DNA of 64,000 bases from assembly GCF_016907455.1 (NCBI RefSeq), contig NZ_JAFBCB010000001.1:2604001-2668000 (forward strand), read 5' to 3'. Within the stretch, counting starts at the first letter, position 1, and the number at the start of each line of letters is the position of its first letter. The position numbers were made by a program, and so were the translations under genes. Under the pieces are notes generated by a model that worked only from the letters and a program-made list of their open reading frames with translations, made no database searches and was not told the origin of the DNA. Shown here in pieces: positions 37,160-55,900 of the stretch. The DNA comes from Brachybacterium muris. Its GTDB lineage: Bacteria; Actinomycetota; Actinomycetes; Actinomycetales; Dermabacteraceae.

Positions 37160-37321
37160 TCCAGATTGCTCCTTCCGCCGCGTGCCCTATACACACGGCG
37201 GAAGGAGCGTAGACAGAGCGGCCCCAACGACACCACTGGTGGTCCCGAACGACGCCACCGCTACGGCAGCGACGTGGCACCCGAACCCTCGATCAGCGGA
37301 CCCCAGCGAGGCGAATATTCA

Positions 37322-37352
37322 CAGAGTACTTGCTGAAGTGCTCGATGTTGCA
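37322..37352 (-). promoter_or_regulatory. Candidate displaced promoter of the sugar operon
   Basis: On the minus strand TGCAAC is followed after about 18 bp by TACTCT, and the TACTCTG is itself the duplicated target of IS copy D. Before the insertion this promoter would have stood close to the palindrome at 34663-34681. The -35 is imperfect. Confidence 0.4.
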
Positions 37353-37462
37353 GGATTCATCATCGAAACGATCACGGATTCGTAACGGCAGATCACGTTC
37401 GTCCCAGGTACCACGACGGGCCGCGCTCAGACGGCTCCAGGGTTCCGAGCAGGTCCCGGGTC

Positions 37463-37468
37463 TAGCCT
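37463..37468 (+). promoter_or_regulatory. Candidate -10 for a leaderless stress-gene mRNA
   Basis: TAGCCT ends 6 nt before the ATG at 37475. This fits the TAnnnT -10 plus leaderless start common in actinobacteria. No Shine-Dalgarno is present. Confidence 0.5.
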
Positions 37469-37474
37469 GTGCCC

Positions 37475-38233
37475 ATGACTCAACCCAAGAACTCTCCCCT
37501 GAACTCGCAGCTGTTCCGACTGGAGTACCCGCGATCGCTGGGCACCTATGCCACCTACGCGGAGGTGCAGGCGGTGGTCGACATGCTGGCCGACAAGCAG
37601 TTCCCGGTCCAGCACACCCTGATCGTGGGGACCGATCTGAAGCTGATGGAGCGAGTCACCGGCCGGCAGTCCTGGGGCCGGGTGGTCCTGGGCGGCGTCC
37701 TCAGTGGCATGTGGATGGGTCTGTTCATCGGCATCCTGTTCGCGATGTTCACCGATCAGCCACTGGTCACCGTGATCTCCTCGGTGCTGATCGGCATCGT
37801 GTTCTTCACCATCTGGTCCGTGATCGGCTACGCCGCCAGCGGAGGCAAGCGCGATTTCACCTCCATGACCTCCACCATCCCCATGCAGTACGAGCTGCTG
37901 GTGGAGCACCGCCACGCCGAGGAGGCCCGCCGGCTGCTGGTCGCCGAGGGCGCGGCCCAGCCGCTCCCCCACCAGGGCGCGGCTCCTCAGCCGCAGTCCG
38001 ATCTGCCCGGCCAGCAGCCTGTGCACAGCACCCAGGCCCCTTACGGCGCAGTCCCCACCGCCACGGACACCGAAGGCAGCCGCTCGGAGGGTCGCCGCAG
38101 CGAGGGCCGCTACGGGCAGCCCGCCCCCACGCCCGCGCACGCGGACGATGCCGACGTCCAGCAGCGCCGCAGCGCTCGGCCCAGCTACGGACAGCCCGCA
38201 CCCCAGGACCCCCCGACGGATCAGCCGTCCTGA
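37475..38233 (+). CDS. General stress protein, YflT/GspM-like domain with two transmembrane helices
   Basis: 252 aa. The N-terminal region (TYAEVQAVVDMLADKQFPVQ, VGTDLKLMERVTGR) matches the YflT-type heat-induced stress domain often seen in actinobacterial general stress proteins. Two hydrophobic helices follow at about 68-92 and 96-122. The tail from about residue 160 is rich in Pro, Gln, Ser and Arg and is likely disordered. The ATG is preferred over a GTG 6 nt upstream because of the leaderless promoter spacing. Biochemical function is unknown. Confidence 0.82.
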   Translation: MTQPKNSPLNSQLFRLEYPRSLGTYATYAEVQAVVDMLADKQFPVQHTLIVGTDLKLMERVTGRQSWGRVVLGGVLSGMWMGLFIGILFAMFTDQPLVTVISSVLIGIVFFTIWSVIGYAASGGKRDFTSMTSTIPMQYELLVEHRHAEEARRLLVAEGAAQPLPHQGAAPQPQSDLPGQQPVHSTQAPYGAVPTATDTEGSRSEGRRSEGRYGQPAPTPAHADDADVQQRRSARPSYGQPAPQDPPTDQPS

Positions 38234-38247
38234 GCCCGGGCATGCAG

Positions 38248-38281
38248 AAGGCCCCGGACCGGTTTCCCGGTCCGGGGCCTT
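38248..38281. terminator. Bidirectional terminator between the stress gene and tuf
   Basis: A perfect 15-bp stem (AAGGCCCCGGACCGG and its complement) with loop TTTC. It serves convergent genes: 14 bp past the stress gene stop and 57 bp past the tuf stop. Confidence 0.85.
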
Positions 38282-38338
38282 CCTCGTGCTCAGCGTCCGA
38301 CAGGACGCGTCACAGGCGCGGGGCGAGCCCCGCCTCGA

Positions 38339-39526
38339 TCACTTGGTGATCTTGGTGACGCGGCCGGAGCCCACGGTGCGGCCACCCTCACGGATGGCGA
38401 AGCCGAGGCCCTCCTCCATGGCGATCGGCTGGATCAGCTCGACCGACATCTCGGTGTTGTCGCCGGGCATCACCATGTCGGTGCCCTCGGGGAGGGTGAT
38501 GACGCCGGTGACGTCGGTGGTGCGGAAGTAGAACTGCGGACGGTAGTTCGAGTAGAACGGGTTGTGACGGCCGCCCTCGTCCTTGGACAGGATGTAGACC
38601 TGTGCCTCGAAGTTGGTGTGCGGGGTGATCGAACCCGGCTTGCAGACGACCTGGCCGCGCTCCACGTCCTCGCGCTTAGTGCCACGCAGCAGCAGACCGC
38701 AGTTCTCGCCGGCCCACGCCTCGTCCATCTGCTTGTGGAACATCTCGATACCGGTGACGGTGGTCTTCTGCGCCGGACGGATGCCGAGGATCTCGACCTC
38801 CGAGTTGATGGCGAGCTTTCCACGGTCCACCTTGCCGGTGACCACGGTGCCGCGGCCCTGGATGGTGAAGACGTCCTCGATGGGCATCAGGAAGGGCTGG
38901 TCGAGGTCACGAACCGGGTCCGGGATGGACTCGTCGACGGCCTCCATGAGCTCCTCGATGGACTTGACCCACTCGGCGTCGCCCTCGAGGGCCTTCAGAG
39001 CGGAGACCTTGATGACGGGAGCGTCCTCGTCGAAGCCCTGGGCGCCCAGCATCTCGCGGACCTCCATCTCGACGAGCTCGAGGATCTCCTCGTCGTCGAC
39101 CATGTCGGCCTTGTTCAGCGCGGCGAGCAGGTAGGGGACGCCGACCTGCTTGGCGAGCAGGACGTGCTCACGGGTCTGGGCCATCGGGCCGTCGGTGGCG
39201 GCGACCACGAGGATCGCGCCGTCCATCTGAGCAGCGCCGGTGATCATGTTCTTCACGTAGTCGGCGTGGCCGGGGGCGTCGACGTGCGCGTAGTGACGCT
39301 TCTCGGTCTCGTACTCGATGTGCGACACGTTGATCGTGATGCCGCGCTGCTTCTCCTCGGGCGCGTTGTCGATCGTGTCGAAGTCGCGCTTCTCGTTCAG
39401 ATCCGGGAACTTGTCGTACAGGACCTTCGAGATGGCGGCGCTCAGGGTGGTCTTGCCGTGGTCGACGTGACCGATGGTGCCGATGTTGACGTGCGGCTTG
39501 GTCCGCTCGAACTTGGCCTTCGCCAT
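38339..39526 (-). CDS. tuf: Elongation factor Tu
   Basis: 395 aa GTPase that delivers aminoacyl-tRNA to the ribosome. G1 GHVDHGKTT (about 19-27), G2 [15 protein letters not shown]3 [20 protein letters not shown] and G4 NKAD are all present. It is the last gene of the str operon, 128 bp after fusA. Confidence 0.98.
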   Translation of the reverse strand: MAKAKFERTKPHVNIGTIGHVDHGKTTLSAAISKVLYDKFPDLNEKRDFDTIDNAPEEKQRGITINVSHIEYETEKRHYAHVDAPGHADYVKNMITGAAQMDGAILVVAATDGPMAQTREHVLLAKQVGVPYLLAALNKADMVDDEEILELVEMEVREMLGAQGFDEDAPVIKVSALKALEGDAEWVKSIEELMEAVDESIPDPVRDLDQPFLMPIEDVFTIQGRGTVVTGKVDRGKLAINSEVEILGIRPAQKTTVTGIEMFHKQMDEAWAGENCGLLLRGTKREDVERGQVVCKPGSITPHTNFEAQVYILSKDEGGRHNPFYSNYRPQFYFRTTDVTGVITLPEGTDMVMPGDNTEMSVELIQPIAMEEGLGFAIREGGRTVGSGRVTKITK

Positions 39527-39654
39527 GGTGGTGTCCTCCTAGGACTTCGTATCTCTGGGTACTTCTGGATCGGGATCGGATTCCTGCCCGGGTGGCAGGC
39601 TCCGACGGAGAGGAGGGGGAGCGAGAGAGGATCCTACCCGCTCCCCCGGCTCCC

Positions 39655-41802
39655 TCACTCGCCCCGGGTCTTCGCGATGATCTCTTCCGAAATGCTGGAG
39701 GGGACCTCCGCGTAGCTGTGGAACTGCATGGTGTACATCGCACGACCCTGGGTCTTGGACCGCAGGTCGCCGACGTAGCCGAACATCTCCGACAGCGGGA
39801 CGAGAGCGCGGACGATCTTGACCCCGCTCGCATCCTCCATCGACTGGATCTGACCTCGACGGGAGTTCAGATCGCCGATGACATCTCCCATGTACTCCTC
39901 AGGGGTGCGCACCTCGACGTCCATGAGGGGCTCCAGGAGCACGGGCTGGGCCTTGCGCAGGGCCTCCTTGGTCGCCATGGAACCGGCGATCTTGAAGGCC
40001 ATCTCCGAGGAGTCGACGTCGTGGTAGGCGCCGTCGATCAGCGAGGCGCGAACGTTGACCACCGGGTAGCCGGCGAGGATGCCCGACTGCAGGGCGTCCT
40101 GGATGCCGGCGTCGATGCTCGGGATGTACTCGCGCGGGATGCGACCGCCGGTGACCTTGTTCTCGAACTCGTAGAACACGCCCTCCTCGGCATCGGTCAG
40201 CGGGCCGTAGGTGATCTGCACCTTGCCGAACTGGCCGGAGCCACCGGTCTGCTTCTTGTGCGTGTAGTCGAACTTCTCGACGGTGCGCTTGATGGTCTCG
40301 CGGTACGCGACCTGCGGCTTGCCGATGTTGGCCTCGACCTTGAACTCGCGGCGCATGCGGTCCACGAGGATGTCGAGGTGCAGCTCGCCCATGCCCTTGA
40401 TGACGGTCTGGCCGGTCTCCTCGTCCAGCTCGACCTGGAAGGTGGGATCCTCCTTGGCCAGCTTCTGGATCGCGACACCGAGCTTCTCCTGGTCACCCTT
40501 GGTCTTGGGCTCGATGGCCACCGAGATCACGGGCTCGGGGAAGCTCATGGACTCCAGCTGGATCGGCGAGGACGGATCGCACAGGGTGTCGCCCGTGGTG
40601 GTGTCCTTCAGGCCGATGAACGCGTAGATGTGGCCCGCGAAGGCCTCCTCCACCGGGTTCTCCTTGTTGGAGTGCATCTGGAACAGCTTGCCCACGCGCT
40701 CCTTCTTGCCGGTGGTGGCGTTCAGGATCTGATCGCCCTGCTTGACCTGGCCGGAGTACACGCGCACGTAAGTGAGCGAGCCGAAGAACGGGTGGGTGGC
40801 GACCTTGAACGCGAGCGCCGAGAAGGGCTCGTTCCAGTCGGGCTTGCGGGAGAGCTCCTTCTCCTCGTCCTTGACGTCGTGGCCGACCATGGCCGGGACG
40901 TCGAGCGGGGAGGGCAGGTAGTCGATCACGCCGTCGAGCATGGGCTGGACGCCCTTGTTCTTGAAGGCGGAACCGCAGAAGACCGGGTAGGCCTCGGAGT
41001 TCACGGTGAGGTGGCGGATGCCCTGCTTGAGCTGCTCGGTGGTGAGCTCGCCGTCCTCGAGGTAGGCGTCCATGAGCTCCTCGGAGCTCTCGGCGACGTC
41101 CTCGACCAGCTTGGCACGGTACTCGTCGACCGTGTCCTGCAGCTCGGCGGGGATCGGGATCTCCCGCTGCCACTGCCCCAGAGCCGGATCGCCCTTCTTG
41201 GCGTTGATCGCGGGCATGTCCTCCTCGAGGGTCTCGGGCCACTCGTAGGCCTTCATCTCGACGAGGTCGATGACGCCGCGGAACTCGTTCTCAGCACCGA
41301 TCGGGACCTGCATCACCAGCGGCTTGGCGCCGAGGCGGTCCTTGATCGTGCGGACGGTGAAGAAGAAGTCGGCACCGAGCTTGTCCATCTTGTTGACAAA
41401 GCAGATGCGCGGCACGTCGTACTTGTCGGCCTGGCGCCACACGGTCTCGGACTGGGGCTCCACGCCCTCCTTGCCGTCGAACACTGCGACGGCGCCGTCG
41501 AGCACGCGCAGCGAGCGCTCCACCTCGACGGTGAAGTCGACGTGGCCGGGGGTGTCGATGATGTTGATCTGGTTGTCGTGCCAGTAGCAGGTGGTCGCGG
41601 CGGACGTGATGGTGATGCCGCGCTCCTTCTCCTGCTCCATCCAGTCCATGGTGCCCGCACCGTCGTGCGTCTCGCCCATCTTGTAGTTGACACCGGTGTA
41701 GAACAGGATCCGCTCGGTGGTGGTCGTCTTGCCGGCGTCGATGTGCGCCATGATGCCGATGTTGCGGACCTTCGTGAGGTCGCTGAGCACTTCAAGTGCC
41801 AC
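39655..41802 (-). CDS. fusA: Elongation factor G
   Basis: 715 aa translocase GTPase. It shows [19 protein letters not shown] (G1), [15 protein letters not shown] (G2), [20 protein letters not shown] (G3) and [10 protein letters not shown] (G4), then domains II-V with [18 protein letters not shown]. It follows rpsG by 96 bp, across a GC-rich hairpin. Confidence 0.98.
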   Translation of the reverse strand: MALEVLSDLTKVRNIGIMAHIDAGKTTTTERILFYTGVNYKMGETHDGAGTMDWMEQEKERGITITSAATTCYWHDNQINIIDTPGHVDFTVEVERSLRVLDGAVAVFDGKEGVEPQSETVWRQADKYDVPRICFVNKMDKLGADFFFTVRTIKDRLGAKPLVMQVPIGAENEFRGVIDLVEMKAYEWPETLEEDMPAINAKKGDPALGQWQREIPIPAELQDTVDEYRAKLVEDVAESSEELMDAYLEDGELTTEQLKQGIRHLTVNSEAYPVFCGSAFKNKGVQPMLDGVIDYLPSPLDVPAMVGHDVKDEEKELSRKPDWNEPFSALAFKVATHPFFGSLTYVRVYSGQVKQGDQILNATTGKKERVGKLFQMHSNKENPVEEAFAGHIYAFIGLKDTTTGDTLCDPSSPIQLESMSFPEPVISVAIEPKTKGDQEKLGVAIQKLAKEDPTFQVELDEETGQTVIKGMGELHLDILVDRMRREFKVEANIGKPQVAYRETIKRTVEKFDYTHKKQTGGSGQFGKVQITYGPLTDAEEGVFYEFENKVTGGRIPREYIPSIDAGIQDALQSGILAGYPVVNVRASLIDGAYHDVDSSEMAFKIAGSMATKEALRKAQPVLLEPLMDVEVRTPEEYMGDVIGDLNSRRGQIQSMEDASGVKIVRALVPLSEMFGYVGDLRSKTQGRAMYTMQFHSYAEVPSSISEEIIAKTRGE

Positions 41803-41866
41803 GGGCTTGTGCCTTTCTGGAGAACTGAATCTGGTCGACAGATCCGGGAAGCCGGTGAGGGGTGCC

Positions 41867-41891
41867 GGGGCCCGCCACGAGGGCGGGCCCC
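41867..41891 (-). terminator. Hairpin between rpsG and fusA
   Basis: GGGGCCCGCC and its exact complement with a 5-nt loop. It starts 8 bp past the rpsG stop. It may be a partial terminator or an mRNA processing/stability structure that sets different levels for rpsLG and fusA-tuf. Confidence 0.5.
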
Positions 41892-41898
41892 GACGACC

Positions 41899-42369
41899 TC
41901 ACCAGCGGTAGTGAGCGAAGGCCCGGTTGGACTCGGCCATCTTGTGGGTGTCCTCGCGGCGCTTCACGGACGCACCGAGGCCGTTGGAGGCGTCGAGGAT
42001 CTCGTTCATGAGGCGCTCGGTCATGGTGTGCTCACGACGAGCGCGCGAGTAGCCCACCAGCCAGCGCAGGGCCAGGGTGGTGGAACGGCCGGGCTTGACC
42101 TCGATCGGCACCTGGTAGGTGGCACCGCCGACTCGGCGGGAGCGCACCTCGAGGCTGGGACGGATGTTGTCCAGCGCAGCCTTCAGGGTGACCACCGGGT
42201 CCTGGCCGTTCTTCTCGCGGCAGCCCTCGAGGGCGCCGTAGACGATGGCCTCGGCGACGGTCTTCTTGCCGTCCAGGAGGATCTTGTTGATGAGCTGGGT
42301 GACCAGCGGCGACTCGTAGACCGGGTCCACGACGAGCTGGCGCTTGGGAGCTGCTCCCTTACGAGGCAT
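41899..42369 (-). CDS. rpsG: 30S ribosomal protein S7
   Basis: 156 aa, [20 protein letters not shown] through [14 protein letters not shown], the standard length for S7, a primary 16S rRNA head binder. The start ATG shares its A with the rpsL stop (TAATG), which couples translation. Confidence 0.98.
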   Translation of the reverse strand: MPRKGAAPKRQLVVDPVYESPLVTQLINKILLDGKKTVAEAIVYGALEGCREKNGQDPVVTLKAALDNIRPSLEVRSRRVGGATYQVPIEVKPGRSTTLALRWLVGYSRARREHTMTERLMNEILDASNGLGASVKRREDTHKMAESNRAFAHYRW

Positions 42370-42743
42370 TACTTCTTCTCCTTCTTCGCGCCGTAGCGGG
42401 AACGGGCCTGCTGACGGCCCTTGACACCCTGGGTGTCGAGGGAGCCGCGCACGATCTTGTAGCGCACGCCGGGCAGGTCCTTCACACGGCCGCCGCGGAC
42501 GAGCACGATCGAGTGCTCCTGGAGGTTGTGGCCCACACCCGGGATGTATGCGGTGACCTCGATGCCGGTGGACAGACGCACACGGGCGATCTTCCGCAGG
42601 GCCGAGTTCGGCTTCTTCGGGGTGGTGGTGTAGACGCGCGTGCAGACACCGCGGCGCTGGGGCGAACCCTTGAGCGCCGGCGTCTTCGAGGCGGAGGACT
42701 TGTCCTTCCGCCCCTTGCGCACCAGCTGCTGGATAGTTGGCAC
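42369..42743 (-). CDS. rpsL: 30S ribosomal protein S12
   Basis: 124 aa with a GTG start ([20 protein letters not shown]). The decoding loop [16 protein letters not shown] keeps the wild-type Lys43-Lys44, and [15 protein letters not shown] is also unaltered, so no classic streptomycin-resistance substitution is seen. First gene of the str operon. Confidence 0.98.
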   Translation of the reverse strand: MPTIQQLVRKGRKDKSSASKTPALKGSPQRRGVCTRVYTTTPKKPNSALRKIARVRLSTGIEVTAYIPGVGHNLQEHSIVLVRGGRVKDLPGVRYKIVRGSLDTQGVKGRQQARSRYGAKKEKK

Positions 42744-43087
42744 TGATTCTCTTCCTGTTCGGCCCCCGGACCTGTTGACTCCGGAGGATCGACAACTTCG
42801 ACCGCTGCAGTGAACGTCCACTGCTGCGGACGGCGACCCGGTTCGCCGCTGCCCATGCCCGGGAAGCGGTGGCGGACCGACCCGCCCGACCGGTATGGGA
42901 CCGGCCGGTCGTACGGAGGACCGTGATCGGTGCCCGAGGTGCGGGGCCGGGCATGGCCGCCGCACCGGTTTCGGGCACGCCGCAAGGATCCGCTCCTCGC
43001 GGGGGACACCCTGCCTCGCCGATGATCACCGGAGAAGCTGTGGGTTCGTCCCAGCTCACGACCAGAGGGCACTCCGGACGCTCTGAC
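42744..43087 (-). other. str operon leader, no gene
   Basis: About 340 nt of transcribed leader between the candidate promoter and rpsL. It is GC-rich with no supported reading frame. I see no known riboswitch pattern. Confidence 0.45.
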
Positions 43088-43117
43088 AGTCTACGGAGGC
43101 CCGGCGGGCAGGGTCAA
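43088..43117 (-). promoter_or_regulatory. Promoter of the str operon
   Basis: TTGACC (43112..43117) and TAGACT (43088..43093) on the minus strand, 18 bp apart, a good vegetative-sigma match. Transcription would start near 43081. Confidence 0.7.
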
Positions 43118-43214
43118 AGGGATGACGAAGCTCCGACGCACATCACATCGCCCCCGCGCCTGCCCGACCGCGAACCCGGACCGGGGCGCCGGCAGAGGAG
43201 CCCCTGCCCGGATG

Positions 43215-43258
43215 CACCTCGGCCGCAGACCCGCGTGCGCGGGCCTGCGGCCGAGGTG
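43215..43258 (-). terminator. Terminator after rpfB
   Basis: A perfect 14-bp stem (CACCTCGGCCGCAG and complement) around a smaller CCCGC/GCGGG stem. It begins 24 bp past the rpfB stop and separates it from the str promoter. Confidence 0.75.
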
Positions 43259-43282
43259 GAGTACTGCGCTGAGCTGAACGGG

Positions 43283-44932
<1,650 letters not shown>

Positions 44933-44943
44933 TCAGCTGTGAC

Positions 44944-48828
<3,885 letters not shown>

Positions 48829-48927
48829 AGGTGTCCTTCTCTCGAATCGGAAGTCATGCGGTCTGAAAGTTCAGGGTCCAGGGGCGGGCCGACGGGTGCG
48901 CTGGGCGCTCCCGTCGGGCCCTGTCTC

Positions 48928-52416
<3,489 letters not shown>

Positions 52417-52523
52417 GGGGGGTCCTTCCAGGCCGATGACGGAATCCCAGGCGCGGCGAACACCCCGTGAGGTGATGGAACATGTGCCAGGGCACACCGG
52501 AGCGACGCACAGCGCAAAGTCCG

Positions 52524-52552
52524 ATCATACACAAAACCGCGGATGGACACAA
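52524..52552 (-). promoter_or_regulatory. Promoter of rpoBC
   Basis: TTGTGT (52547..52552) and TATGAT (52524..52529) on the minus strand with exactly 17 bp between. The leader to the TTG start would be about 100 nt. Confidence 0.72.
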
Positions 52553-52728
52553 GGGTCGCTTCGCGACGGGTCCATCCGCGTCGACCGCCATATGCCTGGC
52601 GCGGAAGGCGAAGCCTCCTGCCCGTCTGTCTCGACGTGGCCACCAGGACTCTCGCTCACCCGGCGCCTGTAGGCGAAGGGTGGGGGTCCTGGTGCCGAAA
52701 GCGGCAGGAACAGCTTCGTACGTCACAC

Positions 52729-52757
52729 AGGATGCGTGTTTATCCCTCGCGAGTCAA
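52729..52757 (-). promoter_or_regulatory. Possible second upstream promoter of rpoBC
   Basis: TTGACT (52752..52757) and CATCCT (52729..52734), 17 bp apart. The -35 is good but the -10 is weak. rpo operons often have tandem promoters. Confidence 0.33.
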
Positions 52758-52854
52758 GCAGCGGACCGCCGTGTCGGAGCAGCAGTGTGGAGCAGCCACG
52801 TCTCGTCCGGACCACCATCGGATCCTCCCCCGCGTTCGGAACCGGCAACGCGGA

Positions 52855-52889
52855 ACGGCGCGGACCCGGCTGAGCCGGATCCGCGCCGT
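52855..52889 (-). terminator. Terminator after the subtilase gene
   Basis: A 16-bp stem (ACGGCGCGGAxCCGGC and complement, one mismatch) with a 3-nt loop, 74 bp past the subtilase stop. It precedes the rpoBC promoters. Confidence 0.72.
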
Positions 52890-52962
52890 CATGGTCGGAT
52901 CACGCGGACATCCCGCGCTGATCGTCCCCCGCGGGTTCAGCCCCGCGGAGGCGCCTGCCGCG

Positions 52963-55900
52963 TCAGCGGCGTCGCAGCCCCACCATCAGGGCACCGCCGC
53001 CCAGGAGGGCCAGCGCCGCAGCGGCCATGCCCCAGGCCTCCATGCCGGTGCGGGCCAGCGGACCACCGGGGCGGTGGTCATTGCCTCGGCCGGGGGTGTC
53101 ACCGGGCTTCCCGCCACCCGGCTTCTCACCGGGCTTGCCGGGGGTGTCGCCGGGCTTGCCCTCACCGGGGGTGTCACCGGGCTTGCCGGGCGTCCCCCCG
53201 CCAGGAGTATCGCCGGGCTTGCCGGGCGCCCCGCCACCGGGGGTGTCACCGGGGCCACCGGGCGCGGAAGGCTCCACGATCCGGTAGGTGCCCTTGGACG
53301 GGCCCTCGAAGGTGAGGGTGCCATCGGCCCAGGTCACCGGGACCGCGACCTCCTGGCCGTCCGGCAGCACCCGGATCACGCTGGATCCTTCGACGCCGGG
53401 CACCGTGATCACGGACTGCAGGGAGGCGAACTCCTCGCTGTTGGTGATGGTGAGGACCCGGTCGCCGTCCTCCGTCGTGATCCTCGCGGTGAGCGCGTCG
53501 TCGGAGCGGAAGGTGGAGGTGGCGGTGACGTCACCATCGGTGAGGGTCACCTCCTTCAGCGTGATCGTCACCGTCAGCTCGCGCTCCGCAGTGCGGCCAT
53601 CAGCATCGGTGGCGATCACGGTGACCGTGTTCTCGCCCTCGACCAGCACCTGGTTCGGTGCGATGGAGAGCGTGGCACCGGCGGCCTCGGCGGCCTCCGC
53701 GTCACCGTCGAGCACGGCCTGGAGGTCCGCCAGGGCCAGGTCGGCCAGAGCCGCCTGATCGCCCAGCAGCTCACGGTGCACCTCGAGCTCGATGGCCTCG
53801 GGGCCCTCGATCTCCAGGCGGGAGTCGATCGTGAACACCCGCGACTCGACCGTGCGGTTGCCGGCCAGATCGGTGGAGATCACGGTCAGGGTGTGCTCGC
53901 CCGGTGCGAGGTCGGCGGTGTCCACCACGGCCTCCAAGCGGGTCTGCTCCACCTCGGCCGCGGCTGCGGTGGCGAAGGGCTCCAGCTCGCGCAGGTCGAT
54001 CAGGACGTCCTCGAAGGCATGCTCGCGAACGGTGAGATCCGTGGCCTGGCTGGAGACCACCTCACCGTCCAGGCCCACCAGGAAGGTGGCGAGGTTGTCG
54101 TCCTCGGCGGCCACGGTGATCTCGCGGTCCTCGGTGATCACCTCGCCGTCGGTGAGCTCCTCGAAGGTCACCTCGGGGGCGAGCTGGTCCAGGACCACGG
54201 GCACGTAGCCCACCAGCACGTTGCCGTTGGAGTCCGAGAACTCGACCAGCAGGGTGTCGCCGTCGGCCACTGTCAGCTCGGTGGAGAAGTCGCGCTGGTT
54301 GGACTGCTCCCCCGGGCTGGAGAGGTCGAACCGCTCCAGCACCACGGAGTCGTTCAGCGCGAAGCGGTAGCCCCAGCCGTCGTCCGAGGCGGTGCCCGCC
54401 AGGGTGACCTGCTCGTCGGCGGTGTAGAGGGTGCCGTCGATCAGGGTGGGCTCGGCCACCTCCAGGGTGGGGGCGGTGACGTCGAAGAAGATCCGCACGC
54501 CACGGTCGTAGCGCACGTTCCCCTCGGCGTCGGTGACCACCATGCGCACGCGGTTCTCACCGGTGCGCACGGGGATGTCGGCGGCGAAGGTACCGTCCTC
54601 GGCGATGGTCGCCTCGATCGGCGTGCGGTCGGGGTAGGTGCCGTCCTCGCCCACGCGCAGTCCCGGGTACAGGGTGATGGTGCCACCGGCCGGGTACGAG
54701 CCGCGAAGGGTGAAGACGCTGCCGTCCTCGTTCACGTCCGGGGTGTCCCCGTCCACGAAGCAGGCGCCCTGGTCGAGGATGCACTCGGCGTTGGTGATCT
54801 CGGGCATCGCCCAGGTGGGCGCTGCCTCACGGCCGGCGATCGGCACGGCAGCGGAGGCACGGTTGACCCCGTCGGAGGCCACCAGGGTCACCGCAGGTGA
54901 GTCCGCCCCAGGCGTGAGGGTGAGGGTGAAGCTGCCGTCCTCGGCGACCTCGGCGGACTGGCCGCCGGAGGTCACGGTGAGCGCTGCACCGTCACGCGTG
55001 TCGGTCACGGTGCCGGCGATGGTGACCGAGCCGTCCTCTGCCGGGGTGACGGTCTGGCCGTCGGCCGGCGAGGTGAGCGTCAGCACCGGCGCCTCGGAGT
55101 CGTAGGTGACGGTGAGGGTCTGCGACTGGACCACGGCGCCCTCGGCGTCCACGGCCTCCACCAGGATCTCCTGGGTGCCCTCGGTCAAGGCCACCGGCAG
55201 CACGAACTGGCCGTCGACGGCCTCGACGCCCTCGCCACCGGCACGGACGGCGGCGATGTCATCGGAGACGTAGCCGGACAGCATCAGCTTGCCCTCGTCC
55301 ACCACGGGTGAGCCCGGGCCGATGACCGTGGTGGCCAGCTGCTCGGCAGCCGGGATCAGCAGGGCGCTCTCTGCGAAGACATGGGTCGCCACGCCCTCGT
55401 TGAGCCCGAGGTCGGCAACGGCCACGGTCACGAACGGCACCTGCGCAGGGTCCACCTCGATGGTGTAGCTGCCGTCGGCCGCCTGGACCACGGGCAGTTC
55501 CTGGCCGCCTGCGGCGGTCGCGGCGGGCAGGCCGAGCAGACCCGAGCCGTTCTCCTCCACCGTGAAGGTGAGGGTCCCGCCCTCGTAGGCGCCGAAGGTC
55601 ACCACCGGTGCGGTGGCGTCGATGCCGAAGGAGAAGTCGGTGGTCTGAGGCTCCTGGTCCGCGCTGAGGCGGGCCTCGACGCGGTAGGTGTAGCGGCCAT
55701 CGGGCAGTGCGGTGAAGTCAGCGGCCTGGGGGTCCCAGGTGCCGCCGTCGAAGTTGGCGCCGGCCCAGCGCAGCTGGCGGGGATCCTGCGCGGCCAGGTA
55801 CTGGGAGAGGATCGGGCGGTACACGCCCTGCTCCTGACCGAGCAGTTTCACACTCTGCCCGGACTCGTCCAGGACCTCGTACTGGATGTCGGAGGCGTTG

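Larger units (their letters stand above)
34741..37321 (-). mobile_element. IS21-family element copy D, complete
   Basis: 2581 bp from TGAGTATTCG to CGAATATTCA, istA-istB reading leftward. A 7-bp duplication CAGAGTA flanks it (34734-34740 and 37322-37328). It lies between the sugar-operon leader and a candidate promoter, in the same direction as the operon. Confidence 0.97.

Noticed and set aside
9044-42743. Antibiotic-resistance changes in S12 or L22
   Set aside because: The key loops (S12 Lys43 region and L22 hairpin) look wild type.
52417-52497. ATG at 52497 as the rpoB start
   Set aside because: No ribosome site, and the added residues are unlike RpoB N-termini. The TTG at 52416 fits better.
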